DNA of 64,000 bases from Arthrobacter pullicola (GTDB lineage Bacteria; Actinomycetota; Actinomycetes; Actinomycetales; Micrococcaceae). This document shows, in pieces, positions 28,964 through 37,801 of the stretch; within the stretch, counting starts at the first letter, position 1; every line of letters starts with the position of its first letter. The stretch is from contig NZ_JACSQC010000004.1 in assembly GCF_014836875.1 (NCBI RefSeq), positions 310,001-374,000 of the forward strand, written 5' to 3'. A program made the position numbers and the translations under genes. The notes under the pieces were generated by a model. The model did not search any database, was not told where the DNA came from, and was given only the letters and a program-made list of their open reading frames with translations.

Positions 28964-30130
28964 ATGAACTCCCCTGGATCATTGCAAACGACGACGACCG
29001 GTAACTCATCCGGCTACAAGGATGATGTGCGCGCGCTCGGAATCTGGGTGGCCGGCACAGCGATTATTGTTGCGTGGCTGTTGTACCTCGGATATGAGTC
29101 CTCCGCCCCGGCCCGGCCCACGCTGCAGGAGCTCACTGCCCGGTTCGCCCGGTTCGACTACGTCCACTTTGATGACATAGCGAGGCTTGGCTACCTTCCC
29201 GAGCCGGGTACCGCGTCGACCGCTGCGCCGCTCTACGCCTTTTTTCCTGCCATGCCGATGCTCCTGAGGCTCGGGATGGCCCTTACCCTGTCCTCGGTGG
29301 TAACGGGACTCATCGTCTCGTTCCTGTCCGGAGCCATGGCCACGATTTGGATTCGCCGGATTGCCGATGGGTATCAGCAGGGCTTGGGGCTGAAAGCTGC
29401 AGCGGTGTTTGTCACAGCACCCCCCGCGATTTTCCTCTATGCGCCGTATACCGAATCGCTGTTCCTGGCCTTTGCCCTGGGAGCCTGGTACTTCGGTATG
29501 CGGAGGAGCTGGCTGTTCGCCAGTGTTCTATGTGCGTTCGCCTGCACCGTCAGAATCTCAGGCGCGTTCCTTCTGGTTGCCTTGTTCGTCCTTTGGCTGA
29601 CGCAAAGGGCCAGCAGCAAGAACCTGCGTCGAGCGCCGGTAAGAACCCAGTCTTTCCTCTTTTTGGGCATTCCTGCGGCAGTTTTACTGGGTTGGATGGC
29701 CTACCTGGCCGTTATAACAGGCGATCTGCTGGCCTATCAGAGTGCCCAGAAGTATTGGAACAGGCACTTCGAATGGCCGTGGGATGCTTGGAGCGCCACC
29801 CTCGCGTCGTATCCGCCCACTGGCGGAGTTGGACCGATGGGAGTCATAGAGGTCATCGCCGTCGTGTGCGGTGTTGTGGTGACCACGGTGCTGATTGCCC
29901 GGCGGCTCTGGGGCGAAGCGGTGTTTGTGGCGCTGAATGTGCTCCTGCTGGGCACCTCAACGCACTTCTATTCGGTACCTCGCGCGGCCCTGCTTTGGTG
30001 GCCCCTGTGGATAGGCATTGCCTACCTGCTGCGGAAATCCGCAACAGCTTTTTGGGCCTATCTGGCATTCTCAACGATCCTGATGATCGCGTGGGCGCAT
30101 CTGTTCCTTACGGGACAGTGGGCCGGCTAG
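28964..30130 (+). CDS. PIG-V-like GT-C mannosyltransferase family membrane protein
   Basis: A 388-residue multi-pass membrane protein with about nine hydrophobic segments. The first external loop contains RFDYVHFDDIARLGY, with the acidic residues expected for a GT-C active site, and APLYAFFPAMPMLLRL plus APPAIFLYAPYTESLFLAFAL match the PIG-V/GPI-mannosyltransferase-like family (PYxESLF). Such enzymes use polyprenyl-phosphate sugars on the external face. It follows the amino-sugar genes by 83 bp and probably adds a sugar to the same surface glycan; the sugar is unknown. Confidence 0.75.
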   Translation: MNSPGSLQTTTTGNSSGYKDDVRALGIWVAGTAIIVAWLLYLGYESSAPARPTLQELTARFARFDYVHFDDIARLGYLPEPGTASTAAPLYAFFPAMPMLLRLGMALTLSSVVTGLIVSFLSGAMATIWIRRIADGYQQGLGLKAAAVFVTAPPAIFLYAPYTESLFLAFALGAWYFGMRRSWLFASVLCAFACTVRISGAFLLVALFVLWLTQRASSKNLRRAPVRTQSFLFLGIPAAVLLGWMAYLAVITGDLLAYQSAQKYWNRHFEWPWDAWSATLASYPPTGGVGPMGVIEVIAVVCGVVVTTVLIARRLWGEAVFVALNVLLLGTSTHFYSVPRAALLWWPLWIGIAYLLRKSATAFWAYLAFSTILMIAWAHLFLTGQWAG

Positions 30131-30348
30131 GGGTAACTCTCACTGAGGTTTGTGAACGCGTTCGATGGGTGAATAAGGCTCTCGATCCCGGTATGGGGTT
30201 GGTGATGATTGGAGTGATGAAACCAGGAATCGTAATCAGCGATTCTGGCTTCGTCGCTCTTGCAAGGTTTCGCGTACGGGGTGGGCCACACTGTGTGGTC
30301 CCCACCGGCCGGTGAAGCGCAGCGCGAGGATCCACCGCTCGATGCAGG
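30127..30348 (-). pseudogene. Decayed C-terminus of an IS481-type transposase
   Basis: On the minus strand a frame ending at 30127 reads YAKPCKSDEARIADYDSW, then HHSNHHQPHTGIESL, and ends FTNLSESYP plus stop. This matches the C-terminal end of IS481-family integrases (W-hydrophobic-YNHHRPHTGIGG...NL). Upstream, IERW at 30335-30346 is in another frame, so at least one frameshift is present. No complete element, terminal repeats or target duplication is seen. The remainder up to 30623 holds no convincing gene. Confidence 0.6.
30280..30306. terminator. Hairpin in the intergenic region
   Basis: An imperfect inverted repeat (GGTGGGCCACAC paired with GTGTGGTCCCCACC) 150 bp downstream of the PIG-V-like gene. 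It lies inside the decayed transposase region. It could end transcription of the island, but no T run follows. Confidence 0.3.
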
Positions 30349-30623
30349 GCGGTGTTTGGTGCGGGCAGAGCAGTGGCTGTAGGGAAAGGTCTTCCATGCC
30401 TGATGGTCCGCGGGAGCGGTGCTCTCGCGTGGGGCACGAGGGTCCCCGTAGGCCGACTAATGTGGTCCAGATATCGAACCGGAGACCCTCGTCTGTTTAA
30501 GCGATCCCATCCCGTTCACCACGTCAGTGAGAGTTTCAAGCTAGTCTAAGCAGCTTCGATCCCGGCTGGACTATCAAATCGTGTCCCGCGGGGAAGTCCT
30601 TCTGACAATGCGTGGCCAGAAAA

Positions 30624-32819
30624 CTACTTGCCGTTCGACCGCACGGGTGTCCGTCGGCGACGCCAGTAGTGCAGGACAGTCAGGCCCAGGGCCAGAGTCC
30701 AGCCCGCGGCCATTGCGGCCAGTCCAAGAGTTAGTCCCGGGGGAGTGAAGTCCAGGTCTATTTCCGTGGCGCCGGCTGGAACATCGACGGAGATGAGTCC
30801 GGCCGGTCCCTGCTCGAGTTCCTGCTCGACGCCGTCGACCGCCACGGTGTAGCCGGGCCAGGCGAGCCGGGCGAAGCCAAGCGTACCGTCGCTCTCGGCG
30901 TTGATGTGGACAGTCTCGGAATCGCCGTTCTCCTCTGCGGCGTCCACGTGAATCCCGGGGGTAGCCCAGGAAACGGAACCAGGGAGCTCGAAGGGCTCCT
31001 GGCGCCCCAGCACGACGCGGTACTCGTCGGATTCAACGATGGCCCAGCCGTCGGGAACGTCTGACTCCTGGATGTCCCGGGCTGACTTCTGCACAACGAT
31101 GGTCTCCAGCCGCAACGCGTCAGCCAGCGGCTCAGTGACGTCGTCAGAGGCTGGTTCCCAAAGCACATCGTAAAGCCATGGGCAGGTTTCGCCCCGGTAG
31201 TTCATGCACAGGGCGTTGGCGTAAGTGACAAAGCTGATCCCGCTGTAACGGTTCAGGCTGTCTTCCACGCCCGCGTTCAGGATCTGGTTCCCATACAAAA
31301 GTGAACCATCGACAAAGGCCTCGGGGTCCAACTCTGCGGTGGAGAAAATCTGGAGCGTGTTGCCACTGTAGCTCTTGGCGGATTCCTCCAGCACATCTGC
31401 GTCAACCGGGGAGCCCAGCGCGGCCACAGGGTTGTGGGCAACAAAGGCATAGCTCTGGAAGGTGAGGACCAAGGCAGTGCCGAGGACCATGGCGCTGGCC
31501 AGGCCAGGGAATCCAGCACGCTTCCAGAGGAACAGGGCAAGGACGAGTAAGAGTGCAATGAGTGCGCTTCCCACCAGCTGGCTCTGGAACCCGTCAGGAT
31601 AGATCGCCCAAGCCCGGTACAGCCCAAAAAGTATAATCGCTCCGGAGACGACGAGCCTGGTCCCCATGTTCTTACGGCTGAGACCGGCGGAAAGGACAAC
31701 CATAAAGAGAATGAGGAAGCCGAGGTAGGCATACTCAACGAGGCGGATGGGCCAACGGAACAGCAGCACGTTGGAAGGGGCGAAACTCAGCAGGAAATAG
31801 GTCGCTGTAACCACATAGAGGCTGGACATCTGCCGGCTTCGCCGTGCAATTGACCTGAAGTTAAGCCAAGGCATTAACGGGAGAACAAACCACGCTAGAT
31901 ATGCAGACGGTACTACATCGATGTTTCCCCAGAAATTGGCTGTTGGTGGCCGGAAGTTCGGCGTGCTCATCGCCGTCAGGTCGCCGATGCCCGGGACTAG
32001 GAACATGTCGTTCGCAATAACGGAGTCCGTGCGAACGGTGACCTCGGAAGAGAGGGGGAGCGGGAAGAATACCAGGACGGCTGTGAGACCCACGGCCAAG
32101 GCTAGGAAGAAAAGCGGGATGACCTTTGAACCGTGACGGGTCAGCAACATTTCGACGCTGACTGCACCGCAGACGATAATGACGCCGAGGGCACCATAGG
32201 GGTTGCCAGCAGTCATGGTGAGGAAACCAAGAATGAACGGGACGAACGGACTGCGGTTGCTGCGGAACCAGCGGCGCAGGGCCCACCAGAACAGTGTGGT
32301 CCATGCGAAAGCCATCAGGCCACCGGGCCAACGCGCTGCCTCGTAAAAAAGCGTGAACCCGCTAAAGGGAATGGCAATTCCGGCTGCCGCGGCCAGCCAC
32401 CTATTCGCACCGTAGCTGCGGGTCAAGAGGGTGGCGCCCAGCGCAAGAAGCGCCATGAACTCAACAACGACGATTGCGCTGGCCAGGGCCAGATCATTCA
32501 TGCCAGCCACAAGCATGAAGTTGACGAGGTTGAGGGGATTCCAGATGCCGTACCCGACTTCTGCGATGTAGTTGCCCCCGACCCATCCGCCGGGGTCCAT
32601 CATCTCGAAGTTGCCGCTCAGCAGTTCCTGTCCGAGGCTCCGCCACACGGGGAGGAAGGACTGCATGGTGTCATCCCAGTAGAAAAATGTGTTGTTGAAG
32701 AACCGGGGGATGAAACAGAGCAGGACCGTGACCGCCGGCGCCAGCAGAACGATCTGCCAGTCCTTGACTCGTGTGAACCGCCCAGCTTTCGCTGCGGCGG
32801 TCTGGACGGAATGAGACAT
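30624..32819 (-). CDS. YfhO-like GT-C membrane glycosyltransferase
   Basis: A 731-residue protein with 11-13 predicted membrane helices in the first 460 residues and a large external beta-rich C-terminal domain closed by a final helix (about 700-720). The first loop carries FFYWDDTMQSFLPVW, the acidic residues placed as in GT-C enzymes, and MDPGGWVGGNY. Overall plan matches the bacterial YfhO family. In Bacillus and Listeria YfhO transfers a sugar from polyprenyl phosphate to lipoteichoic acid, with CsbB making the donor. It is 124 bp downstream of the flippase-like gene, and the GT2 gene lies just before that. Confidence 0.8.
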   Translation of the reverse strand: MSHSVQTAAAKAGRFTRVKDWQIVLLAPAVTVLLCFIPRFFNNTFFYWDDTMQSFLPVWRSLGQELLSGNFEMMDPGGWVGGNYIAEVGYGIWNPLNLVNFMLVAGMNDLALASAIVVVEFMALLALGATLLTRSYGANRWLAAAAGIAIPFSGFTLFYEAARWPGGLMAFAWTTLFWWALRRWFRSNRSPFVPFILGFLTMTAGNPYGALGVIIVCGAVSVEMLLTRHGSKVIPLFFLALAVGLTAVLVFFPLPLSSEVTVRTDSVIANDMFLVPGIGDLTAMSTPNFRPPTANFWGNIDVVPSAYLAWFVLPLMPWLNFRSIARRSRQMSSLYVVTATYFLLSFAPSNVLLFRWPIRLVEYAYLGFLILFMVVLSAGLSRKNMGTRLVVSGAIILFGLYRAWAIYPDGFQSQLVGSALIALLLVLALFLWKRAGFPGLASAMVLGTALVLTFQSYAFVAHNPVAALGSPVDADVLEESAKSYSGNTLQIFSTAELDPEAFVDGSLLYGNQILNAGVEDSLNRYSGISFVTYANALCMNYRGETCPWLYDVLWEPASDDVTEPLADALRLETIVVQKSARDIQESDVPDGWAIVESDEYRVVLGRQEPFELPGSVSWATPGIHVDAAEENGDSETVHINAESDGTLGFARLAWPGYTVAVDGVEQELEQGPAGLISVDVPAGATEIDLDFTPPGLTLGLAAMAAGWTLALGLTVLHYWRRRRTPVRSNGK

Positions 32820-32943
32820 GGCTTCCTCGAAGTTTCAGGGGCTGTTAAGCGATTCGGCGGGTGCGGCCTAGGTGCCGGACTTGTGCAGGACGAAGTTGTT
32901 CAGGCGGTGAGGCCGTCCGAAAATTCAGGACTGACAGTCTGAC

Positions 32944-33924
32944 TCACCCCTCGACCTCGGGGCGCTTGATTTTGACTACCAGGAAGGCGATACCCACACA
33001 AAGCAGATCAGCAACCGTGAAAAGCAGACGTGAGAGCAAAGCCAATGCCGTGGCGGCACCGACAGTCGTCATCGATGCCAGCGCCAGGCCTACGATAGCT
33101 TCTCTGGCGCCGATGCCGGCTGGCAGAAGGAAGGCCATTACCCCGGTGGTCATGCCGAGGGCCAAGGCGCCCGTCAGGAAGAATAGGTTGACTAGTCCCA
33201 GCCCCGCTTCCTGGGAGGACAGCAGCCACAGGTGCAGACCAAAGAAAGCGTACATTCCAACGCCCAGGCCGAACGACAAGATCATCGTCGAAGCACGAAG
33301 GGGGGTGGTCAGTGGCTGGCGGCGGAAGATTTTGAGGACGAGGTTAACCAAAAAGGTGACGATCCGCGGATGCATCGCCAGTAGCACGACGGGAAGCAGG
33401 ATATACAGCCACTGGAGCGCCGGCTCTTGGTTAGCTAGTGCCGGCAGGGCTAGGGCACCCACCACCAGGGATGCGCCAACGGTGATGCCAGTGCTGATCA
33501 GTGAAGCGACAAAAACTTGTGCGCGGCCGAGTCCGTGCTTACGTCCGAGTTCCATCTGAAGCACAAACGCCCATACGGATCCGGGAACATACTTTCCCAG
33601 CTGCCCAATGAGATAGATGTTGTTAAGCACGCTGCGGTGCTTCACGGCAGAGTGGTCGCTGTCGAGAATCCCAAGAAGGACCACACGCCACATCAGCATG
33701 CCCAGGAGCACGCCCGGGATCAGGAGGAGGAGCGACGCCGTGATCTGCCACCAGGTCATCCCGTAGACCGTGCTCTTGACTTCCGGCCACTGGGTGACCA
33801 CTGCATAAACGGCTGCCGCAAGCACGATAACCAGCAGCGCCCGCCGGGCGAAGTCGGTGATCTTCTGGCGCTTGGTTTGGGGTTCGGGCACGGATGCTTC
33901 GGGGAGCGGACCCTGCTGGCTCAC
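32944..33924 (-). CDS. LPG_synthase_TM/YbhN-type membrane protein, putative flippase
   Basis: A 326-residue protein with eight hydrophobic segments and the family features GQLGKYVPGSVWAFVLQMELGRKHGL (about 115-140) and LLPAGIGAREAIVGLAL (about 265-282), both typical of the lysylphosphatidylglycerol synthase membrane domain family (YbhN/AglD-like). It has no C-terminal catalytic lysyltransferase domain, so it is not an MprF enzyme. Members of this family near GT2 genes are thought to move lipid-linked sugars across the membrane. It overlaps the GT2 gene by 4 bp, so the two are translationally coupled. Confidence 0.8.
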   Translation of the reverse strand: MSQQGPLPEASVPEPQTKRQKITDFARRALLVIVLAAAVYAVVTQWPEVKSTVYGMTWWQITASLLLLIPGVLLGMLMWRVVLLGILDSDHSAVKHRSVLNNIYLIGQLGKYVPGSVWAFVLQMELGRKHGLGRAQVFVASLISTGITVGASLVVGALALPALANQEPALQWLYILLPVVLLAMHPRIVTFLVNLVLKIFRRQPLTTPLRASTMILSFGLGVGMYAFFGLHLWLLSSQEAGLGLVNLFFLTGALALGMTTGVMAFLLPAGIGAREAIVGLALASMTTVGAATALALLSRLLFTVADLLCVGIAFLVVKIKRPEVEG

Positions 33925-34655
33925 CGTACAGCCGTTCCTTTATAGGAAATTTGGGAGAAGTCCCGCCGCTGGCGACGCAACCGTCCGAGGCCGAGCCCCA
34001 TCTTAAGAACGTCCTTGGGCCGGACGCTGGTTTGTTTTTCACTCTGTACCACTGTCAGCGTGACGGGGACCTCGACTATCGTCAGCTTCTGAACTTCAGC
34101 GGCGAGGACGATCTGCGTGCTGAACAAGAATCCCGGGTCGTCAAACTTCTCGTACATCTGACGGATCCATTCTCCATCAACGTTGATGGTGCCCTGCGAG
34201 TCTCCAACGCGTGAGCCGAGCACGATCCGGCGGGCCAGCTTAAATCCTGTGGTGCTGAGGCTGCGCAGCGCGCCACGGCCGGCCTGGGAGTCAGGATGTG
34301 CTTTGGAACCGATGACGAGGGCCGGCAGGTCCGGAAGGGCGTGTGCCGATTCAAGGTCAGTGAAACCGAACGGGAGGTCATCAGCGGTGAGGAGGAGCCT
34401 CCGGCCGGTGCTGGCAGCAATCCCGCACCGCAGGGCGTTGCCCATGCCCTTCTCGCTCTGTAGAACCTTAAAATGGACGTTAGGTGTGTCAACGGCGTTG
34501 TCCAGCGCAGTCTGATAGCTGGCATCCGTAGACCCGTTCTCCACGACAATGATCTCGGTGAGTCCATCCTTGAGATAGCTCCGCCACTGCTGAAGAGCCG
34601 GTGCCAGTACGCGGCCGCTGTTGTAGACCGGAATAACCACAGTCAAATCCGGCAT
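33921..34655 (-). CDS. GT2 glycosyltransferase, polyprenyl-phosphate-sugar synthase type
   Basis: A 244-residue family 2 glycosyltransferase. It begins with LTVVIPVYNSGRVL, has IIVVENGSTDAS for nucleotide binding and LTADDLPF where the metal-binding DxD is expected (here DD), then GSKAHPDSQ and a Gly-Asp-Ser-Gln segment, the pattern of DPM1/Alg5-type enzymes that load a sugar onto polyprenyl phosphate. No membrane helices follow, unlike CsbB. The ATG at 34655 fits the domain start; TTG codons at 34673 (after GAGGGAA) and 34685 would add 6-10 residues. First gene of a likely operon with the flippase-like and YfhO-like genes. Confidence 0.8.
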   Translation of the reverse strand: MPDLTVVIPVYNSGRVLAPALQQWRSYLKDGLTEIIVVENGSTDASYQTALDNAVDTPNVHFKVLQSEKGMGNALRCGIAASTGRRLLLTADDLPFGFTDLESAHALPDLPALVIGSKAHPDSQAGRGALRSLSTTGFKLARRIVLGSRVGDSQGTINVDGEWIRQMYEKFDDPGFLFSTQIVLAAEVQKLTIVEVPVTLTVVQSEKQTSVRPKDVLKMGLGLGRLRRQRRDFSQISYKGTAVR

Positions 34656-34775
34656 CGTTTTCTCGAAAGTCAAGAATTCCCTCAATATGATCAGTGCTGT
34701 GGTGTGCTGCCCGCAGGCATGCCCCGCACGCCACCTTCTTTGGCGTTGGTGGACGACCGGCCAGAAGCCTGGGTT

Positions 34776-37499
34776 CTAGCTACCGCCTAAAAGGAGGCCA
34801 CTCCATCCGGTACCTAGAATCGTCTTATCCGCCCACCAACCGGTTCCTGTGACTTGGTAATTATACAGGTTACCCCGGCGGTCAACGGCCAGGACGCTGG
34901 CACCACCGTAGCCCATGACATCGCTGCCAGCGGCAACCGTGGGGAACGCGTCCCAGCCTGTGCCAATGACGGCCGGCGCCGATGAAGCGAAGCCGCCGGA
35001 AGCATCGCGCCGGTAGTACGCCATGTCGCCATTGGGGCGCAGGGCCAGAATGTCGGCGGTGGCGTCACCGTTCCAGTCAAGGCTAAGGATCCGCAGGCCA
35101 TTCCAGCCCTGTCCAATGATTGTGCCGCCCTGCATCAGCGAAGCACCATCCGGATTGGTGTAGCGGCGGAGGTTCCCCGCTCTATCCCGCGCGAGAATCC
35201 CGGGCAGGCCGGACTGCGAGACGACGGGGTCGGGATAGACGGTCAGTGAGTCCCAGCCCGCGCTTCCGATCGTGCGGGCCGGGGCGAAGCCGCCCTGGCG
35301 GAGCCCGTGGTAGACGGAGACGGTCCCCTTGGCCCATTGGACAACGACGTCGACAACGCCGTCGCGGTTCCAATCGACTGTGTGGAACGACTCAACACCG
35401 TAGAACCCCGAACCGATCCTCGTCGGTCCTCGAAGTGCCCCGCCCAGCATCGCACGGTAGAGGAGCAGATCGCCCGCGCCGGACACCGTGACGATGTCCG
35501 AGGTGGACGGAATGGACGGCCCAGGCGGAGTGTTGAGGCTCTGGGTATTGGCGAGGAGATACGGTCCCCAGCCCTGGCCAACTTTGGGGGAAGACACCCA
35601 ATAACCCGTTTTGCTGGCGCCATAATAACGGAGGTCGCCGCCCGCGAATTCCGCGAGGATCCCCAGGGTGCCGGCGCCGGCGAATCCGGTGACCGTCCTC
35701 AGCGCCGCCGCGTCCTGCCATCCCACGCCGATCGTCTTGGCATTTCCGGCCGTTCCGTTGGCAGATCGTGGCCGGGAGACCAGATCCCCGTTGGACCGGC
35801 GGAGGATGATTTCCTGGACACCGTCACCGTTGAAGTCCATCAGGGTGGCCAGGGTTCCTTCGAATCCAGTGCCCAAGGCGACGGGAGCTGAAGCCATGAC
35901 GGCACCGGTAGTGTTGGCGTAGTACCAACCCCTGCCACGGGTATCCGATGCGATGACTCCTGGAAGCTTGGAGGCCGTGTCCCAGGTACCGACGGTGATG
36001 CGCAGCTGCGCCCAGCCCGTCCCCACTGTGCGGGGACCGGAGAAGCCGCCGGAACCCTGGCCGTAGTACAGGTTCAGGTCTCCTGACGCGTTCTGGGCCA
36101 GCAGATCGAAGACACCGTCACCGTTCCAATCCGTGGCATGGATGGATACTGTCCCGGACCACCCGGTGCCGATAGCCAGCGGAGGATTCAGCTGGCCCGT
36201 GCCGCGCGCGCGGTAGTTGAGCAGGGTGCCGGCCGGATCAATGGCCAGGACATCGGCTGCCGAGGTAATCGAGGGGGCGGAGGGCTGGCGGACTGCGAAA
36301 TCGTAGAGGCTCGCAGCTGTGCCGTTCCAGACGTTCGAGTCACCGACGAACGGTCCGGTGCTGCTGTACTGCCAGACGTTGTAGGTTGTCCAGCCTGCCG
36401 GTATGGCGCCGGGAGTGCGGCTGTAATTGGCAAGGTGCAGGGGATGGTCAGCGAAAGCGGAGCTGTTCCCGGTACAAGTACGCCACCAATCGGTGGTGGT
36501 GTAGATCATGGGGGTGCGGCCGGTGCGGGCCTTGATGGTGTTGGAGAATTCCCGGATCCAGGAGACCATCTGGCCGGCCGTCATGTCGTAGCAGGTATTC
36601 CCCAGCTGGGGATACGGGTTGTATTCGATGTCCAGCAGGGGAGGCAGCGTGCTGCCGTCGGCGGACCAGCCGCCGCCGTTGTTCACGAAGTAATTTGCTT
36701 CAGTTGCTGCCGAGCCGCGGCTGGGAATGGCGAAGTGGTAAGCGCCGCGAACCATCCCCGTGTTCTTTGAGCCGTTGTATTGCTGGCTGTAGAACGGATT
36801 CTTGTAGTAGGTGCCTTCGGTTGCCTTGACGTAGGCGAAGCGGGCGCCTTGGTTCCAGACACCCTGCCAATCGACGTTTGACTGGTGGCTGCTGACATCG
36901 ATCCCTTGGATCCCGGGCGGCATCCAGGACGCTGCCAACGCACGCGCAGGGTCACCGGAGAACGGCCGCGCCGGTTCACCGGGCGCGGCCAGGGCCGCGC
37001 CGGACTCGAGGTCACTCAATTTGGCTGCGACACCGGAATCGGGGACCTCCAGCGGGGTCTCGGGATCCGTTTCGGCTTCGTGCCGCATACGTTCTTCTTC
37101 GGCCGTGGCAACCTGGGGGTCACCTGTGGCCAGAAGCCGTTCGAGGCCTTGGCCCATGCGCGCGCCCAAGGGGCCAGCCAGCTCCGCTGTCTCCGAGTCG
37201 CTGAGTTCGCCGGATTCGCTGGGTTCACCGGGTGCACCGGGTTCGTTGGGGGCGGTTGGAACGGCTTCTCGGGGTTCGGTCCCGGCACCGGTCTCGTCAA
37301 CAGCCATGCTGGAAGACGGAGATTCAGTCGGAGAACCGGCCGGTGGCGATTCCTCCACCGTGGGGGAAGCCGGGGAGCTGGCTGCCGTTTCAGGCACGGG
37401 GGACGGAGACTCCACCACCGCAGGGGCCGGCGCCGCCGTGATCAGGAGTAGAAGGGCAACTCCGAAGGCGAGAAGGGGAGCGCTTTTTGGTGTTGCCAC
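34776..37499 (-). CDS. Secreted GH25 muramidase with C-terminal FG-GAP-like repeat domain
   Basis: A 907-residue secreted protein. A signal peptide (about 1-30, cleavage after PAPA) precedes a Pro/Ser/Glu-rich region (about 30-190), a GH25 lysozyme domain (about 195-400) and about 500 residues of repeats. GH25 catalytic acids are in GIDVSSHQ and LLDIEYNP; these enzymes cut the MurNAc-GlcNAc bond of peptidoglycan. The repeats, roughly 50 residues each, share IGTGW ends and DWNGDG-type calcium loops, as in FG-GAP/VCBS or tachylectin-like propellers, and likely bind glycan. The GTG start at 37499 has GGAGG upstream. No anchor motif is visible, so it is probably released. Confidence 0.88.
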   Translation of the reverse strand: MATPKSAPLLAFGVALLLLITAAPAPAVVESPSPVPETAASSPASPTVEESPPAGSPTESPSSSMAVDETGAGTEPREAVPTAPNEPGAPGEPSESGELSDSETAELAGPLGARMGQGLERLLATGDPQVATAEEERMRHEAETDPETPLEVPDSGVAAKLSDLESGAALAAPGEPARPFSGDPARALAASWMPPGIQGIDVSSHQSNVDWQGVWNQGARFAYVKATEGTYYKNPFYSQQYNGSKNTGMVRGAYHFAIPSRGSAATEANYFVNNGGGWSADGSTLPPLLDIEYNPYPQLGNTCYDMTAGQMVSWIREFSNTIKARTGRTPMIYTTTDWWRTCTGNSSAFADHPLHLANYSRTPGAIPAGWTTYNVWQYSSTGPFVGDSNVWNGTAASLYDFAVRQPSAPSITSAADVLAIDPAGTLLNYRARGTGQLNPPLAIGTGWSGTVSIHATDWNGDGVFDLLAQNASGDLNLYYGQGSGGFSGPRTVGTGWAQLRITVGTWDTASKLPGVIASDTRGRGWYYANTTGAVMASAPVALGTGFEGTLATLMDFNGDGVQEIILRRSNGDLVSRPRSANGTAGNAKTIGVGWQDAAALRTVTGFAGAGTLGILAEFAGGDLRYYGASKTGYWVSSPKVGQGWGPYLLANTQSLNTPPGPSIPSTSDIVTVSGAGDLLLYRAMLGGALRGPTRIGSGFYGVESFHTVDWNRDGVVDVVVQWAKGTVSVYHGLRQGGFAPARTIGSAGWDSLTVYPDPVVSQSGLPGILARDRAGNLRRYTNPDGASLMQGGTIIGQGWNGLRILSLDWNGDATADILALRPNGDMAYYRRDASGGFASSAPAVIGTGWDAFPTVAAGSDVMGYGGASVLAVDRRGNLYNYQVTGTGWWADKTILGTGWSGLLLGGS

Positions 37500-37801
37500 T
37501 GGACCTCCAAGAGGAAACGGAGCGTCTGTGACGCCGAGATATCAGTTAGAGACTATCGGTGCTCAGGTGGCTAATGTGATGAGCTCGACGAAAGTTGTTG
37601 CTGTGGCAGCAGTATTTTTCGCCGCAGCGGTGGTTTTCTGCCGCCTTCCGCCCGCCCGGCGGGGGAGTTTTCCACATCCGGCACCCTTCACTCTCGCCAG
37701 CCGGGACTAAATCTCCTATTCTCGCCCCCAACGGCTGAGATGGCCGGTCAGATTAGTCTCGTTGCCGCAGCTTCCAGCTGCGGAGAGCCCGGGGGAGCGC
37801 C
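37500..37801. other. Divergent promoter region between GH25 gene and tad operon
   Basis: 302 bp without a gene. It contains an AT-richer stretch near 37590-37630 and a possible -10 element TATTCT about 85 bp before tadA. No operator, repeat or RNA gene is evident. Confidence 0.4.

Noticed and set aside
30131-30623. tRNA or other RNA gene in the 490-bp gap
   Set aside because: No T-loop (GGTTCRA) with matching acceptor stem was found; the best explanation is transposase decay.
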